Of a stretch of DNA of 43,636 bases, positions 31,077 to 39,704 are shown one piece after another. Both the position numbers and the translations under genes were made by a program. Position 1 is the stretch's first letter; every line of letters starts with the position of its first letter. The notes under the pieces are model-generated. The model searched no databases. It was not told where the DNA came from and saw nothing but the letters and a program-made list of their open reading frames with translations. Origin of the DNA: Actinomycetota bacterium (GTDB lineage Bacteria; Actinomycetota; Nitriliruptoria; Nitriliruptorales; Nitriliruptoraceae). The stretch spans positions 1-43,636 of the forward strand of contig JAHWKY010000035.1 of the NCBI GenBank assembly GCA_019347575.1, in the 5' to 3' direction.

Positions 31077-32513
31077 GTGGACACCTGGGACCAGCTCTAC
31101 ATCGGCGGACGCTGGACCACCCCGGCGACCGACGCGACGATCGACGTGGTCTCGCCCCACGACGGTCGCCCCGTCGGCCGCACGCCCCACGCCGCGACCG
31201 AGGACGTCGACGCTGCCGTCGCCGCCGCGAGGGAGGCGTTCGACCACGGGCCCTGGCCGCGCCTGCACCCCAAGGAACGCGTGGCGCTGCTGCGCAGCTT
31301 CGCGGACCGCTACCTCGCGGGACAGCAGGAGATGGCCGACCTCATCACCGCCGAGATCGGCTCGCCGATCGCGTTCTCGCGCATCGGTCAGGCGTGGGCG
31401 GGATGGGCGCTGATCGACACGACGCTCCAGGTCGCTGACGAGGTGACGTGGGAGGAGGACCGCGACAGCATCATCGGCACCCCCGCGCTGGTCCGGCGCG
31501 AGCCGGTCGGAGTCGTGGCCGCGATCGCCCCGTGGAACATCCCGCAGATCACCATCCTCTCCAAGCTCGCCCCGGCGCTCGTCGCGGGCTGCACGGTGGT
31601 CGTCAAGCCCGCGGCGGAGTCCCCTATCGACGGGCTGCTGATGGCGCGCTGGCTCGAGGAGGCCGAGCTACCCGAAGGCGTCGTCAGCGTCATCCCGGCA
31701 GGGGGCGACGTGGGCGAGCACCTCGTACGCCACCCCGACGTCGACAAGGTGGCCTTCACCGGCTCGACCGCGGTGGGGCGGCGCATCGGCGCGATCTGCG
31801 GCGAGCAGCTCAAGCGGGTCAGCCTGGAGCTGGGCGGCAAGTCCGCCGCGATCGTCCTCGAGGACGTCGAGCTCGACGCGGTGCTGCCCGCGCTGCGGTT
31901 CGCCTGCTTCGTCAACAGCGGCCAGGCTTGCGCTGCTCAGACCCGCGTCCTGGCGCCCCGCTCGCGCTACACCGAGGTGACCGAGGCCATCGCCGCCGCA
32001 ACGCAGAGCCTCGTGGTCGGCGATCCCACCGATGAGGCGACGGAGGTCGGTCCGATGGTCTCGCGCCGCCAGCAGGAGCGCGTGCGCGGCTACATCCGGC
32101 TCGGCCTCGACGAGGGCGCCACCATCGCCACCGGCGGACCGGATGTCCCCGACGGGCTCGAGCACGGCTGCTACGTGCATCCGACCGTGTTCGTCGACGT
32201 CGACAACCGCATGCGCATCGCGCGTGAGGAGATCTTCGGGCCGGTCCTGGTGGTCATCCCCTACGACGACGAGGACGATGCGGTCGCGATCGCCAACGAC
32301 TCCGAGTACGGCCTGGCCGGGTCGGTGTGGACCGCGGACGAGGCCCACGGTCTCGAGGTCGCGCGCCGCATCCGCACCGGGACGGTGGGGATCAACAAGT
32401 ACGCGCCGGACTTCCGCTCGCCGTTCGGCGGGTTCAAGGCCAGCGGCATCGGCCGCGAGTACGGCCGCGAGGGGATCGAGGAGTACCTGGAGGTGCAGTC
32501 GGTTGCCCGCTGA
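31077..32513 (+). CDS. Aldehyde dehydrogenase
   Basis: Encodes 478 residues from GTG 31077, preceded by GGAGGA; longer frames run into the upstream gene. It is an NAD(P)-dependent aldehyde dehydrogenase: APWNIPQITILSKLAPALVA for cofactor binding, VAFTGSTAVGRRI for the Rossmann part, LELGGKSAAIV with general base Glu251, and SGQAC with catalytic Cys285. The sequence EIFGPVLVVIPYDDEDDAVA and the C-terminal INKYAPDFRSPFGGFKASGI are typical. It oxidises an aldehyde to an acid. The adjacent acyl-CoA synthetase could activate the product. Confidence 0.93.
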   Translation: MDTWDQLYIGGRWTTPATDATIDVVSPHDGRPVGRTPHAATEDVDAAVAAAREAFDHGPWPRLHPKERVALLRSFADRYLAGQQEMADLITAEIGSPIAFSRIGQAWAGWALIDTTLQVADEVTWEEDRDSIIGTPALVRREPVGVVAAIAPWNIPQITILSKLAPALVAGCTVVVKPAAESPIDGLLMARWLEEAELPEGVVSVIPAGGDVGEHLVRHPDVDKVAFTGSTAVGRRIGAICGEQLKRVSLELGGKSAAIVLEDVELDAVLPALRFACFVNSGQACAAQTRVLAPRSRYTEVTEAIAAATQSLVVGDPTDEATEVGPMVSRRQQERVRGYIRLGLDEGATIATGGPDVPDGLEHGCYVHPTVFVDVDNRMRIAREEIFGPVLVVIPYDDEDDAVAIANDSEYGLAGSVWTADEAHGLEVARRIRTGTVGINKYAPDFRSPFGGFKASGIGREYGREGIEEYLEVQSVAR

Positions 32514-34182
32514 GGACATCACCGGCGACCTCGTCGGGCGGGGCGTGCTCGACAACCGCGCCGACACGGTCGCGGGCCTGATCGACCAGCGCGCGGGCGA
32601 GAACGCCGAGGGGCTGCGGTTCGAAGGTGCGAGCTGGACCTGGGACGAGGTCGTCACCCAGATGCAGCGCCGCGCCACCCTGCTGACCGAGCTCCTCCCG
32701 GGCGGAGCGCCCCGCCACTTCGGGGTGCTGCTCGACAACGTCCCCGAGTTCCTGTTCCTGCTCGGAGGCGCGGCGCTATCGGGCGCGGTGCTCGTCGGCC
32801 TCAACCCTACGCGACGAGGTGCGGAGCTCGAACGCGACATCCGCCACACGGATTGCGCGCTGGTTCTCACCTCGCCCGACCACGCCCCGCTGCTCGACGG
32901 GCTCGACCTCGGCCTCGCGCACGACGCTGTCCGGGATGTCGAGGACGCAGCGTGGCAGGAGGCGATGGCGGGGACGGACCCCGCCGCCCCGGTCCCGGTC
33001 ACGATCGAGGACCTGCTCCTTCTGCTGTTCACCTCGGGTTCGACGGGTGCCCCGAAGGCGGTCCGCATGACGCAGGGCCGCGCCGCGGCGACCGCCCGGC
33101 GCATGTGGTTCTCGCCCGACGACGTCCTGTACTGCGCGATGCCGATGTTCCACGGCAACGCGCTGGTGTCGACCGTGCTCCCGGCCATCGGGTCGGGCGC
33201 GACGCTGGTGATGAAGCGCCGCTTCTCCGCCTCCGAGTTCATGGCCGACGTCCGCGCGCACGGCGTCACGTTCTTCTCGACGGTGGGGCGTGCGCTGAGC
33301 TACATCCTCGCGGTTCCCGAGACGCCGGAGGACGCGGACAACCGCCTCGGCGTCGTGCTCACGCCCGAGTCCTCGCCCGACGACATGGCGGCGCTGCAGG
33401 AGCGCTTCGACTGCTACGCGGTCAGCGGCTACGGCTCGTCCGAGAACGCGGTGATCCTGGCTCCCCAGCCGGGGCTGCCTGAGGGTGCTCTCGGCACGCC
33501 GCTCGAGGGGACCGATGCGGCCGTCGTCGATCCCGACACGCTCAGGGAGTGCCCCCGTGCCCGGTTCGACGAGCACGGCCGGATGCTCAACCCCGACGAG
33601 GCCATCGGCGAGCTCGTGGGTCGCAACGTCCTGGAGCGCTTCGAGGGCTACTACAACAACCCCGAGGCGGAGGCGTCACGAACGCGCAACGGCTGGTACT
33701 GGACCGGCGACCTCGCCTACCGCGACGAGGACGGCGTGTTCTTCTTCGCGGGGCGGACCAACGATTGGCTCAGGGTGGACGGCGAGAACTTCGCCGCTGC
33801 ACCGGTTGAGCGGGTCCTGAGCCGCTACCCCCACGCCTCCGCCGTGGCCGTCGTCGGCGTTCCCGACGAGCGCACGGTCGACGACCAGGTCCTCGCGATC
33901 CTCGAGGTCGACGACCCCACGACCTTCGACCCCCCGTCGTTCGACGCGTTCCTGGACCAACAGCGGGACATGGGCACGAAGTGGTCGCCGCGCTACGTCC
34001 GCGTCGTCGCCGAGATGCCGATGACCGCCACGAACAAGATCGACCGGTCCGCTCTGCGTCGGAGCGGCTGGGACGCCGACGATCCCGTCTACTGGCGCCC
34101 CGACCGCCGCGGAGCGCTCCAGCGCATGACCGCGACCGAGCGCGAGGAGCTGCGCCGGGTGCGGGCGACGCGCCAGCGCTAG
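32503..34182 (+). CDS. Acyl-CoA synthetase (AMP-forming)
   Basis: Encodes 559 residues from TTG 32503, with GGAGG nine bases upstream, overlapping the aldehyde dehydrogenase stop by 11 bases. The AMP-binding motif LLFTSGSTGAPKAV has TSGSTG at 177-182. Other ANL-family motifs are YCAMPMFHGNAL, VSGYGSSENAVILAP, GWYWTGDLAYRDEDG and TNDWLRVDGENFAAAPVE. The usual catalytic Lys lies in TATNKIDRSALRR near the end. It would convert a carboxylic acid, ATP and CoA to an acyl-CoA. The acid is unknown; proximity to an mce importer and an aldehyde dehydrogenase fits fatty acid or sterol-side-chain use. Confidence 0.88.
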   Translation: MPAEDITGDLVGRGVLDNRADTVAGLIDQRAGENAEGLRFEGASWTWDEVVTQMQRRATLLTELLPGGAPRHFGVLLDNVPEFLFLLGGAALSGAVLVGLNPTRRGAELERDIRHTDCALVLTSPDHAPLLDGLDLGLAHDAVRDVEDAAWQEAMAGTDPAAPVPVTIEDLLLLLFTSGSTGAPKAVRMTQGRAAATARRMWFSPDDVLYCAMPMFHGNALVSTVLPAIGSGATLVMKRRFSASEFMADVRAHGVTFFSTVGRALSYILAVPETPEDADNRLGVVLTPESSPDDMAALQERFDCYAVSGYGSSENAVILAPQPGLPEGALGTPLEGTDAAVVDPDTLRECPRARFDEHGRMLNPDEAIGELVGRNVLERFEGYYNNPEAEASRTRNGWYWTGDLAYRDEDGVFFFAGRTNDWLRVDGENFAAAPVERVLSRYPHASAVAVVGVPDERTVDDQVLAILEVDDPTTFDPPSFDAFLDQQRDMGTKWSPRYVRVVAEMPMTATNKIDRSALRRSGWDADDPVYWRPDRRGALQRMTATEREELRRVRATRQR

Positions 34183-34266
34183 GTCGGCGACCACACCTCG
34201 AGCGCCGCACGCGCGGCGTCACGCCTGGGGCAGGAGAAGGGCCCGGTGATGTCGTAGACCTCCGAC

Positions 34267-35535
34267 ATGTGGAACGGGATGCGGCGTCACCTGGCCCTGG
34301 TCGTCGGGGCGGGTCTGGCTGCCGCCGTGCTCGCTGCCGATCACGTCGCGGTCGACGACCGGCACGTCACCTTCGACGATGACGTCTCCGCCGCCTTCTG
34401 GACGGGCCCACCCGACGCCCCGCCCGATTGTGGCTCCGGCTGCTGGTCGTACCGCGTCACGCTGACCGAGCCGGGCTACCGCCTGCGTGCGGCGATCGAC
34501 CGTCCGCTCATCGGGCAGGTGTGGCAGATCTCGCTGTTCGACCCGGACGGTGCGTTCGTCGGTAGCGCGTCGCCGGGTGTGGACCTGTACTCGGCGGAGG
34601 TGATCGATCCCACTCCGACGCTGGGCACCTACATGATCGCCGTCCGTGCGCAGGACGTCACCGAGCCGCGCTACCGCGTCCGCGTCGGACTCGACGCCGA
34701 TGACCTGCTGCCCGACGAGCGCACGCTCGTGCCGCCGAACCTGCGACCGCTACCGCCGTGGGACTTCTCGTTCCGCTACCCCGTCACCAACGGTCTCCAA
34801 GGGGGCGAGTCGGTCGGTCTCGACCTCCCGGCCGGGCGGGTCGCGTGCCACCCGGAGGAGGTGGCCCTCTACCTCGCGGTGCGTTGCATCCGGGTCAGCT
34901 ACGGCGTCGCCAACGTCGGGTTGGGCCCGCTCGAGCTGGAGGTGGGACCGGGCCAAGCGTTCAGCGACCGGCCGCTGATCCAGCACGTGCGCTACTCCGA
35001 CGGCGGGCGGATGACACGGGATGCCGGCAACGCCTACTACCACCACAGCCACCTGCACTACCACCACGACCACGCCATCGGGATGGAGCTGTTGAAGGTG
35101 GTCGACGAGCAGACCGGCGAACTCGCCCCAGCGGGGGAGCCTCAGCGGAAGGGCTTCGCCCACCGCAACGAGCTGCTGCGTGACTGGACCAGCTTCTACC
35201 CGGTCTGGCCCACGGGCAGCTTCGGGCTGCTTCCCGGCTGGGCCGACTACTACGAGTGGGACCGACCCGGCAACTACATCGACTTCGCGCTCAACCAGGA
35301 CGGCCTGTACGTCGTGCGCATGACCGCCGACCCGGACGGCTACATCCTCGAGAGCGACACCTCGGACAACGTGGCGTACTCGCTGTTCCGCGTGACGTTC
35401 GACGAGGTCGAGCACCTCGAGTCGGGGCGAGGTACCGATCCGTGGGATCCGTGCCGCGTCCCGCTCTCCCTCGGACCCGAGTTCGAGGACTCGTTCGTCC
35501 TCGACGCACCGCGCCCCGAGGACTGCCCGACCTGA
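34267..35535 (+). CDS. Secreted lysyl-oxidase-like protein
   Basis: Encodes 422 residues from ATG 34267 (ATG 34279 is a good alternative), with a signal peptide in HLALVVGAGLAAAVLAADHV. Residues about 40-140 form a beta-rich domain. The C-terminal half follows the lysyl oxidase pattern: VSYGVANVGLGPLELEVGPG, then a His cluster YYHHSHLHYHHDH starting at His259 where the copper site is expected, then LLPGWADYYEWDRPGNYIDF and ADPDGYILESDTSDNVAYSL. Lysyl oxidases are copper amine oxidases acting outside the cell. The His cluster is richer than the usual motif, and the cofactor Lys-Tyr pair cannot be assigned by eye. Confidence 0.7.
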   Translation: MWNGMRRHLALVVGAGLAAAVLAADHVAVDDRHVTFDDDVSAAFWTGPPDAPPDCGSGCWSYRVTLTEPGYRLRAAIDRPLIGQVWQISLFDPDGAFVGSASPGVDLYSAEVIDPTPTLGTYMIAVRAQDVTEPRYRVRVGLDADDLLPDERTLVPPNLRPLPPWDFSFRYPVTNGLQGGESVGLDLPAGRVACHPEEVALYLAVRCIRVSYGVANVGLGPLELEVGPGQAFSDRPLIQHVRYSDGGRMTRDAGNAYYHHSHLHYHHDHAIGMELLKVVDEQTGELAPAGEPQRKGFAHRNELLRDWTSFYPVWPTGSFGLLPGWADYYEWDRPGNYIDFALNQDGLYVVRMTADPDGYILESDTSDNVAYSLFRVTFDEVEHLESGRGTDPWDPCRVPLSLGPEFEDSFVLDAPRPEDCPT

Positions 35536-35665
35536 CCGGTCCGTTCGCCTCGCCCTCTCCGTGGAAGCTCCAGTGGTAGGGGTGGCGTCGCTGCGCCGAC
35601 CGCCCTAGGGTGCGACCACGGTCGTAGCTGCCGTGCAGACGGGAGCCGGAGACGGGAGCGGGCGA

Positions 35666-36871
35666 GTGGCGGACGTCAAGCTCGAGGGCATCACCAAGAT
35701 CTACCCCGATGGCACCAAGGCCGTGGCCGACCTCGATCTGCACATCCAGGACGGCGAGTTCGTGGTGCTGGTGGGCCCGTCGGGGTGCGGCAAGACCACC
35801 GCCCTGCGGATGGTCGCGGGCCTGGAGGAGATCTCGGGCGGGAAGCTGTCCATCGGCGATCGGGTCGTCAACGACGTCGCCCCGAAGGACCGTGACATCG
35901 CGATGGTGTTCCAGAACTACGCCCTCTACCCCCACCTCAGCGTCAAGGACAACATCGGCTTCGGCCTCAAGCTGCGCAAGACGCCGCAGGACGAGATCGA
36001 CCGGCGGGTGAAGGACGCCGCCGAGATCCTGGGCCTCGAGGAGCTGCTGCACCGCCGCCCCAAGGCGCTGTCCGGTGGGCAGCGGCAACGCGTCGCGATG
36101 GGACGCGCCATCGTGCGCGAGCCCCAGGCGTTCCTGATGGACGAGCCGCTGTCGAACCTCGACGCCAAGCTGCGGGTGCAGATGCGCGCCGAGATCTCCC
36201 GGCTGCAGCGAGACCTGGGAACCACCACCCTCTACGTCACCCACGACCAGGTCGAAGCGATGACGATGGGCGACCGCGTCGCCGTGATGCGCAAGGGTCT
36301 GCTCCAGCAGGTGGCGCCGCCTCAGCAGCTGTACGACCAGCCCGTGAACCTGTTCGTGGGCGGGTTCATCGGCTCGCCCGCGATGAACATGATCGAGGCC
36401 GCGCTGTCGTTCAAGGGCAACAAGGCGTCGGTCACGTTCGGCGACCAGGAACTTGTCGTGGGCGACGAGGTCCTCGGGAAGCGCCCCGCGCTACGCGACT
36501 ACGACGGGGCGAGCGTCGTGCTCGGGATCCGTCCCGAGGACATGGACGACGCGGCCCTGGCTGGCAACGTGCCCGAGGGGCGGACGCTGAGGTCGAAGGC
36601 CGAGTTGCGTGAGGCGCTCGGCTCCGACGTCCTCGTCCACTTCGGGATCGACGCCCCGCCGGTGCTGACCGAGGACACGAAGGAACTCGCCGAGGATGCC
36701 GGAGGGACCGGCACCATGGTCGAGACCGATCTGAGCGGGAAGCGAACCATCTTCGTCGCGCGGTTCCACCCCGATAGCGCCGTCACGGAGGACGGTGAGG
36801 TCCGGGTCGCGGTGGACACCGAGCGCCTGCACTTCTTCGACCTTGACAGCGGCGACGCCGTCTGGGACTAG
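35666..36871 (+). CDS. Sugar ABC transporter ATPase (UgpC/MsmK/AglK type)
   Basis: Encodes 401 residues from GTG 35666. Walker A is GPSGCGKTT, the Q-loop is VFQNYALYPHLSV, the signature is [16 protein letters not shown], Walker B is AFLMDEPLSNLDAKL, and the switch His is in YVTHDQVEAMTMGD. The C-terminal half (residues about 235-400) is a TOBE/MalK regulatory domain containing GIRPEDMDDA. It energises the permeases at 38345 and 39705. TAGGGT near 35607 could be the -10 element of the operon. Its stop lies inside a 16-bp tandem duplication. Confidence 0.93.
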   Translation: MADVKLEGITKIYPDGTKAVADLDLHIQDGEFVVLVGPSGCGKTTALRMVAGLEEISGGKLSIGDRVVNDVAPKDRDIAMVFQNYALYPHLSVKDNIGFGLKLRKTPQDEIDRRVKDAAEILGLEELLHRRPKALSGGQRQRVAMGRAIVREPQAFLMDEPLSNLDAKLRVQMRAEISRLQRDLGTTTLYVTHDQVEAMTMGDRVAVMRKGLLQQVAPPQQLYDQPVNLFVGGFIGSPAMNMIEAALSFKGNKASVTFGDQELVVGDEVLGKRPALRDYDGASVVLGIRPEDMDDAALAGNVPEGRTLRSKAELREALGSDVLVHFGIDAPPVLTEDTKELAEDAGGTGTMVETDLSGKRTIFVARFHPDSAVTEDGEVRVAVDTERLHFFDLDSGDAVWD

Positions 36872-36893
36872 ATCAGGCTGGGACTAGATCAGG
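36862..36893 (+). repeat. 16-bp tandem duplication over a stop codon
   Basis: CTGGGACTAGATCAGG occurs twice in direct tandem (36862-36877 and 36878-36893). The first copy contains the last codons and TAG stop of the ATPase gene; the second lies after it. The coding sequence is unchanged. It looks like a recent slippage event. Confidence 0.8.
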
Positions 36894-36956
36894 TAGGAAC
36901 GAGTGACGGCTCCGTGTGACCCGTCGCGCCGGATGCGAGTGGAGAAGGGAACACCG

Positions 36957-38321
36957 ATGCGAACCAGGTCCGGGCGCTCACGTGCCCTCAAGCTCTCGGC
37001 CGCCCTCGCGGCGATCGCGCTGGCCGCGACCGCGTGCGGTGGTGACGACGACGACACGACGGGTGGTGCCGACACCACCACCGGCGACGACGGTCAGGCC
37101 GCCGGGGAGTGCCCGACCGAGGGGCTGTCGGGATCCCTCGAGGCCGTGGGCGTCTGGAGCGGCGCGGAGCAGACCAACTTCGAGCTCGTGCTTGGCGGCT
37201 TCACCGAGGCGACCGGCGTGGACGTCAGTTTCACGTCGACGGGTGACGACATCAACGCGTTCCTCGGCCCGCGCGTCGAGGGAGGACAGCCGCCGAACGT
37301 CGCGGTCCTGCCTCAGCCAGCCCTCATGCAGAGCCTGGCAGCAGACGGCTCGCTCATCGCGCTCGGCGACGAGGCGTCGTCGCAGGTCGCAGCCAACTTC
37401 GCCGACGTGTGGTCCGACCTCGGTAGCGTGGATGGGACCCTCTACGGCGTGTGGTTCAAGGCCGCCAACAAGTCGACCGTCTGGTACAACACCTCGCTCT
37501 TCTCCGACGCGGGAGTCGAGCCGCCCAGCGACTTCGCCGGGTGGGTCGAGATCGCCGGCACCCTCCAGCAGTTCGGCATCGCCCCGATCTCGGTCGGTGG
37601 CGCGGACGGCTGGACGCTCACCGACTGGTTCGAGAACGTCTACCTCAACGTCGCCGGGCCGGACGCCTACGATCAGCTCGTCGCCCACGAGATCCCGTGG
37701 ACCGATGCCAGCGTGACCTCGGCCTTCGAGACGCTGAACCAGCTGTTCGAGCCCGAAGGGTTCGTCGCCCAGGGCAACGCGGGCGCGCTGCAGGTGGCGT
37801 TCCCCGATTCGGTGACGCAGGTGTTCGGCGCCAGCCCGGTCGCGGCGATGGTCTACGAGGGTGACTTCGTCGCCGGTGTCATCAGCGACCAGACGGATGC
37901 GGCGGTCGGCGAGGACGCGCTGTTCTTCCCGTTCCCGACGATCGACGGCTCGCCGCCCTCGGTCGTGGGCGGTGGTGACGTAGCGGTGGGCTTCACCGAT
38001 GACGAGGCCACCCAGGCGCTGCTGTGCTACCTGGCGACAGCGGAAGCGGCCGAGATCTGGGCTGCCGAGGGCGGGTTCGCCTCGCCGAACCAGAACGTCG
38101 ACACCTCGCTGTACCCCGACGAGGTCAGCCGGCAGCTCGCCGAGCAGCTCACCTCCGCCGAGGTGTTCCGCTTCGACCTGTCGGATTCGGTACCCAGCGA
38201 GTTCGGCGGCACCGTCGGCCAGGGCCTGTTCAAACTGTTCCAGGACTACCTAGCCGACCCGGCCTCGTTCGCGGACATCCAGCAGCAGATGGAGGACGCG
38301 GCCGCGGCGGCCTACGCCTGA
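36957..38321 (+). CDS. Sugar ABC transporter substrate-binding lipoprotein (AglE-like)
   Basis: Encodes 454 residues from ATG 36957, with GAAGGGA upstream. A lipoprotein signal ends in ATAC with Cys27, followed by a Thr/Asp/Gly linker. The mature protein is of the SBP_bac_1/8 carbohydrate class: VGVWSGAEQTNFELVLGGFT, NVAVLPQPALMQSLAADGSL, GVWFKAANKSTVWYNTSLFS and EIWAAEGGFASPNQNVD. The match in order and spacing is closest to AglE-type alpha-glucoside binding proteins, based on recall only. It delivers sugar to the two permeases encoded next. Confidence 0.9.
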   Translation: MRTRSGRSRALKLSAALAAIALAATACGGDDDDTTGGADTTTGDDGQAAGECPTEGLSGSLEAVGVWSGAEQTNFELVLGGFTEATGVDVSFTSTGDDINAFLGPRVEGGQPPNVAVLPQPALMQSLAADGSLIALGDEASSQVAANFADVWSDLGSVDGTLYGVWFKAANKSTVWYNTSLFSDAGVEPPSDFAGWVEIAGTLQQFGIAPISVGGADGWTLTDWFENVYLNVAGPDAYDQLVAHEIPWTDASVTSAFETLNQLFEPEGFVAQGNAGALQVAFPDSVTQVFGASPVAAMVYEGDFVAGVISDQTDAAVGEDALFFPFPTIDGSPPSVVGGGDVAVGFTDDEATQALLCYLATAEAAEIWAAEGGFASPNQNVDTSLYPDEVSRQLAEQLTSAEVFRFDLSDSVPSEFGGTVGQGLFKLFQDYLADPASFADIQQQMEDAAAAAYA

Positions 38322-38344
38322 TCGCCTGAGGCAAGGAGCGGGTC

Positions 38345-39688
38345 GTGGCGGGAGCGGACACGCCGACGCGCACCGACGGTGCATCCCGGGCCGGCGTCGA
38401 CTGGCGCCGGTTCGGGACCACCGCGATCTTCCTACTCCCCGCACTGTTCCTGCTCGGGGTGTGGGTCGTCTACCCCATCTTCTTCTCGGTCGTCCGCAGC
38501 CTCTACGGGGCGGGCGCCGACGCCGCGTTCATCGGGGTGGACAACTACAAGGAGATGTTCACCGACGACGTCACCCTGACGGCGCTGAAGAACAACATCA
38601 TCTGGGTCCTCGTCGCCCCGAGCATCGTCACCGCGTTCGGGCTCGTCTTCGCGGTGCTCGCCGAGCGGGTGTCGTTCGAGCGAGCGTTCAAGATCATCAT
38701 CTTCATGCCGATGGCGATCTCGTTCCTCGCGGTCGGTGTCATCTTCCGCCTCGTCTACCAGGACAACCCCGACGTCGGACTCGCCAACGCGGTCGTGACA
38801 TCGGTCAGGGGCCTGTGGGAGTCCACGGGCCAGTACGCCGGTGCGGCGCCGTCGCAGGGCGGCGTCGAGTTGCAGAGCACCAGCGAGGGGGCGCTCGCCA
38901 CCACCGAGACCGTGCCCGCGGGTTCGACGGTCGAACTCGGGCTGGCACGGCTGCGCCCCGACCGTGTCCCCGACGATGCGGTCGAAGCCGCCGCACCTCC
39001 TGGCGCCGGCAACGACGTCATAACGGGCACGGTGTGGCTCGACTTCACGCGCGGGGGTGGTGGTGAAGCCGGCGTGATCGATCCCACCGAGCTGGCGTTG
39101 CCGGGTACGACCGTCGAAGCCGTGAGCGAGGGCCGCGTCGTCGCCACGGCCGACACCGACGAGGCCGGCAACTTCACCCTCAGCGGGCTCGACCCGGGGG
39201 CCGATTACACGGTCCGCCTCGCCGCGTCCAACTTCCGTGCCGGCGCCGCGGGGTACACCTGGCTCGGTCCGACCCTGGTGACGCCGGCGATCATCGCCGC
39301 TTTCGTGTGGATGTGGGCCGGCTTCGCGATGGTGCTCATCAGCGCGGGACTGGCAGCCATCCCCCGGGAGACGCTGGAATCGGCGCGCGTCGACGGCGCC
39401 AACGAGTGGCAGGTCTTCCGACGGATCATGGTGCCCCAGCTCTGGCCCGTGCTGACGGTCGTCCTGGTCACGCTGATGATCAACGTGCTGAAGATCTTCG
39501 ACCTCGTGCTCGTCATCGCGCCGGGGTCGGTGCAGGACGAGGCCACCGTGCTGGCACTCCAGATGTGGCGTGAGGCGTTCCAGGTGGGCGACCGCGGCTT
39601 CGGCAGCGCGATGGCGATCTTCCTGCTGCTCCTGGTGATCCCCGCGATGCTGTTCAACCTGCGCCGCTTCCGGTTGGAGGAGGGATGA
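38345..39688 (+). CDS. AglF-like sugar permease with beta-sandwich insert
   Basis: Encodes 447 residues from GTG 38345. Helices 1-3 include FLLPALFLLGVWVVYPIFFS and IIFMPMAISFLAVGVIFRLV. The EAA loop is ESARVDGANEWQVFRRIMVP. Between helix 3 and the next helix, residues about 150-303, there is a 150-residue extracytoplasmic insert; its second half (VITGTVWLDFTRGGGGE, then GTTVEAVSEGRVVATADTDE and GNFTLSGLDPGADYTVRLAA) looks like a CarboxypepD_reg/SdrD-B beta-sandwich. Ordinary AglF-type permeases are about 290-340 residues. I recall similar inserts in other actinobacterial homologues but cannot confirm it. Confidence 0.88.
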   Translation: MAGADTPTRTDGASRAGVDWRRFGTTAIFLLPALFLLGVWVVYPIFFSVVRSLYGAGADAAFIGVDNYKEMFTDDVTLTALKNNIIWVLVAPSIVTAFGLVFAVLAERVSFERAFKIIIFMPMAISFLAVGVIFRLVYQDNPDVGLANAVVTSVRGLWESTGQYAGAAPSQGGVELQSTSEGALATTETVPAGSTVELGLARLRPDRVPDDAVEAAAPPGAGNDVITGTVWLDFTRGGGGEAGVIDPTELALPGTTVEAVSEGRVVATADTDEAGNFTLSGLDPGADYTVRLAASNFRAGAAGYTWLGPTLVTPAIIAAFVWMWAGFAMVLISAGLAAIPRETLESARVDGANEWQVFRRIMVPQLWPVLTVVLVTLMINVLKIFDLVLVIAPGSVQDEATVLALQMWREAFQVGDRGFGSAMAIFLLLLVIPAMLFNLRRFRLEEG

Positions 39689-39704
39689 TGGAGAGGGTGA
39701 GCTG

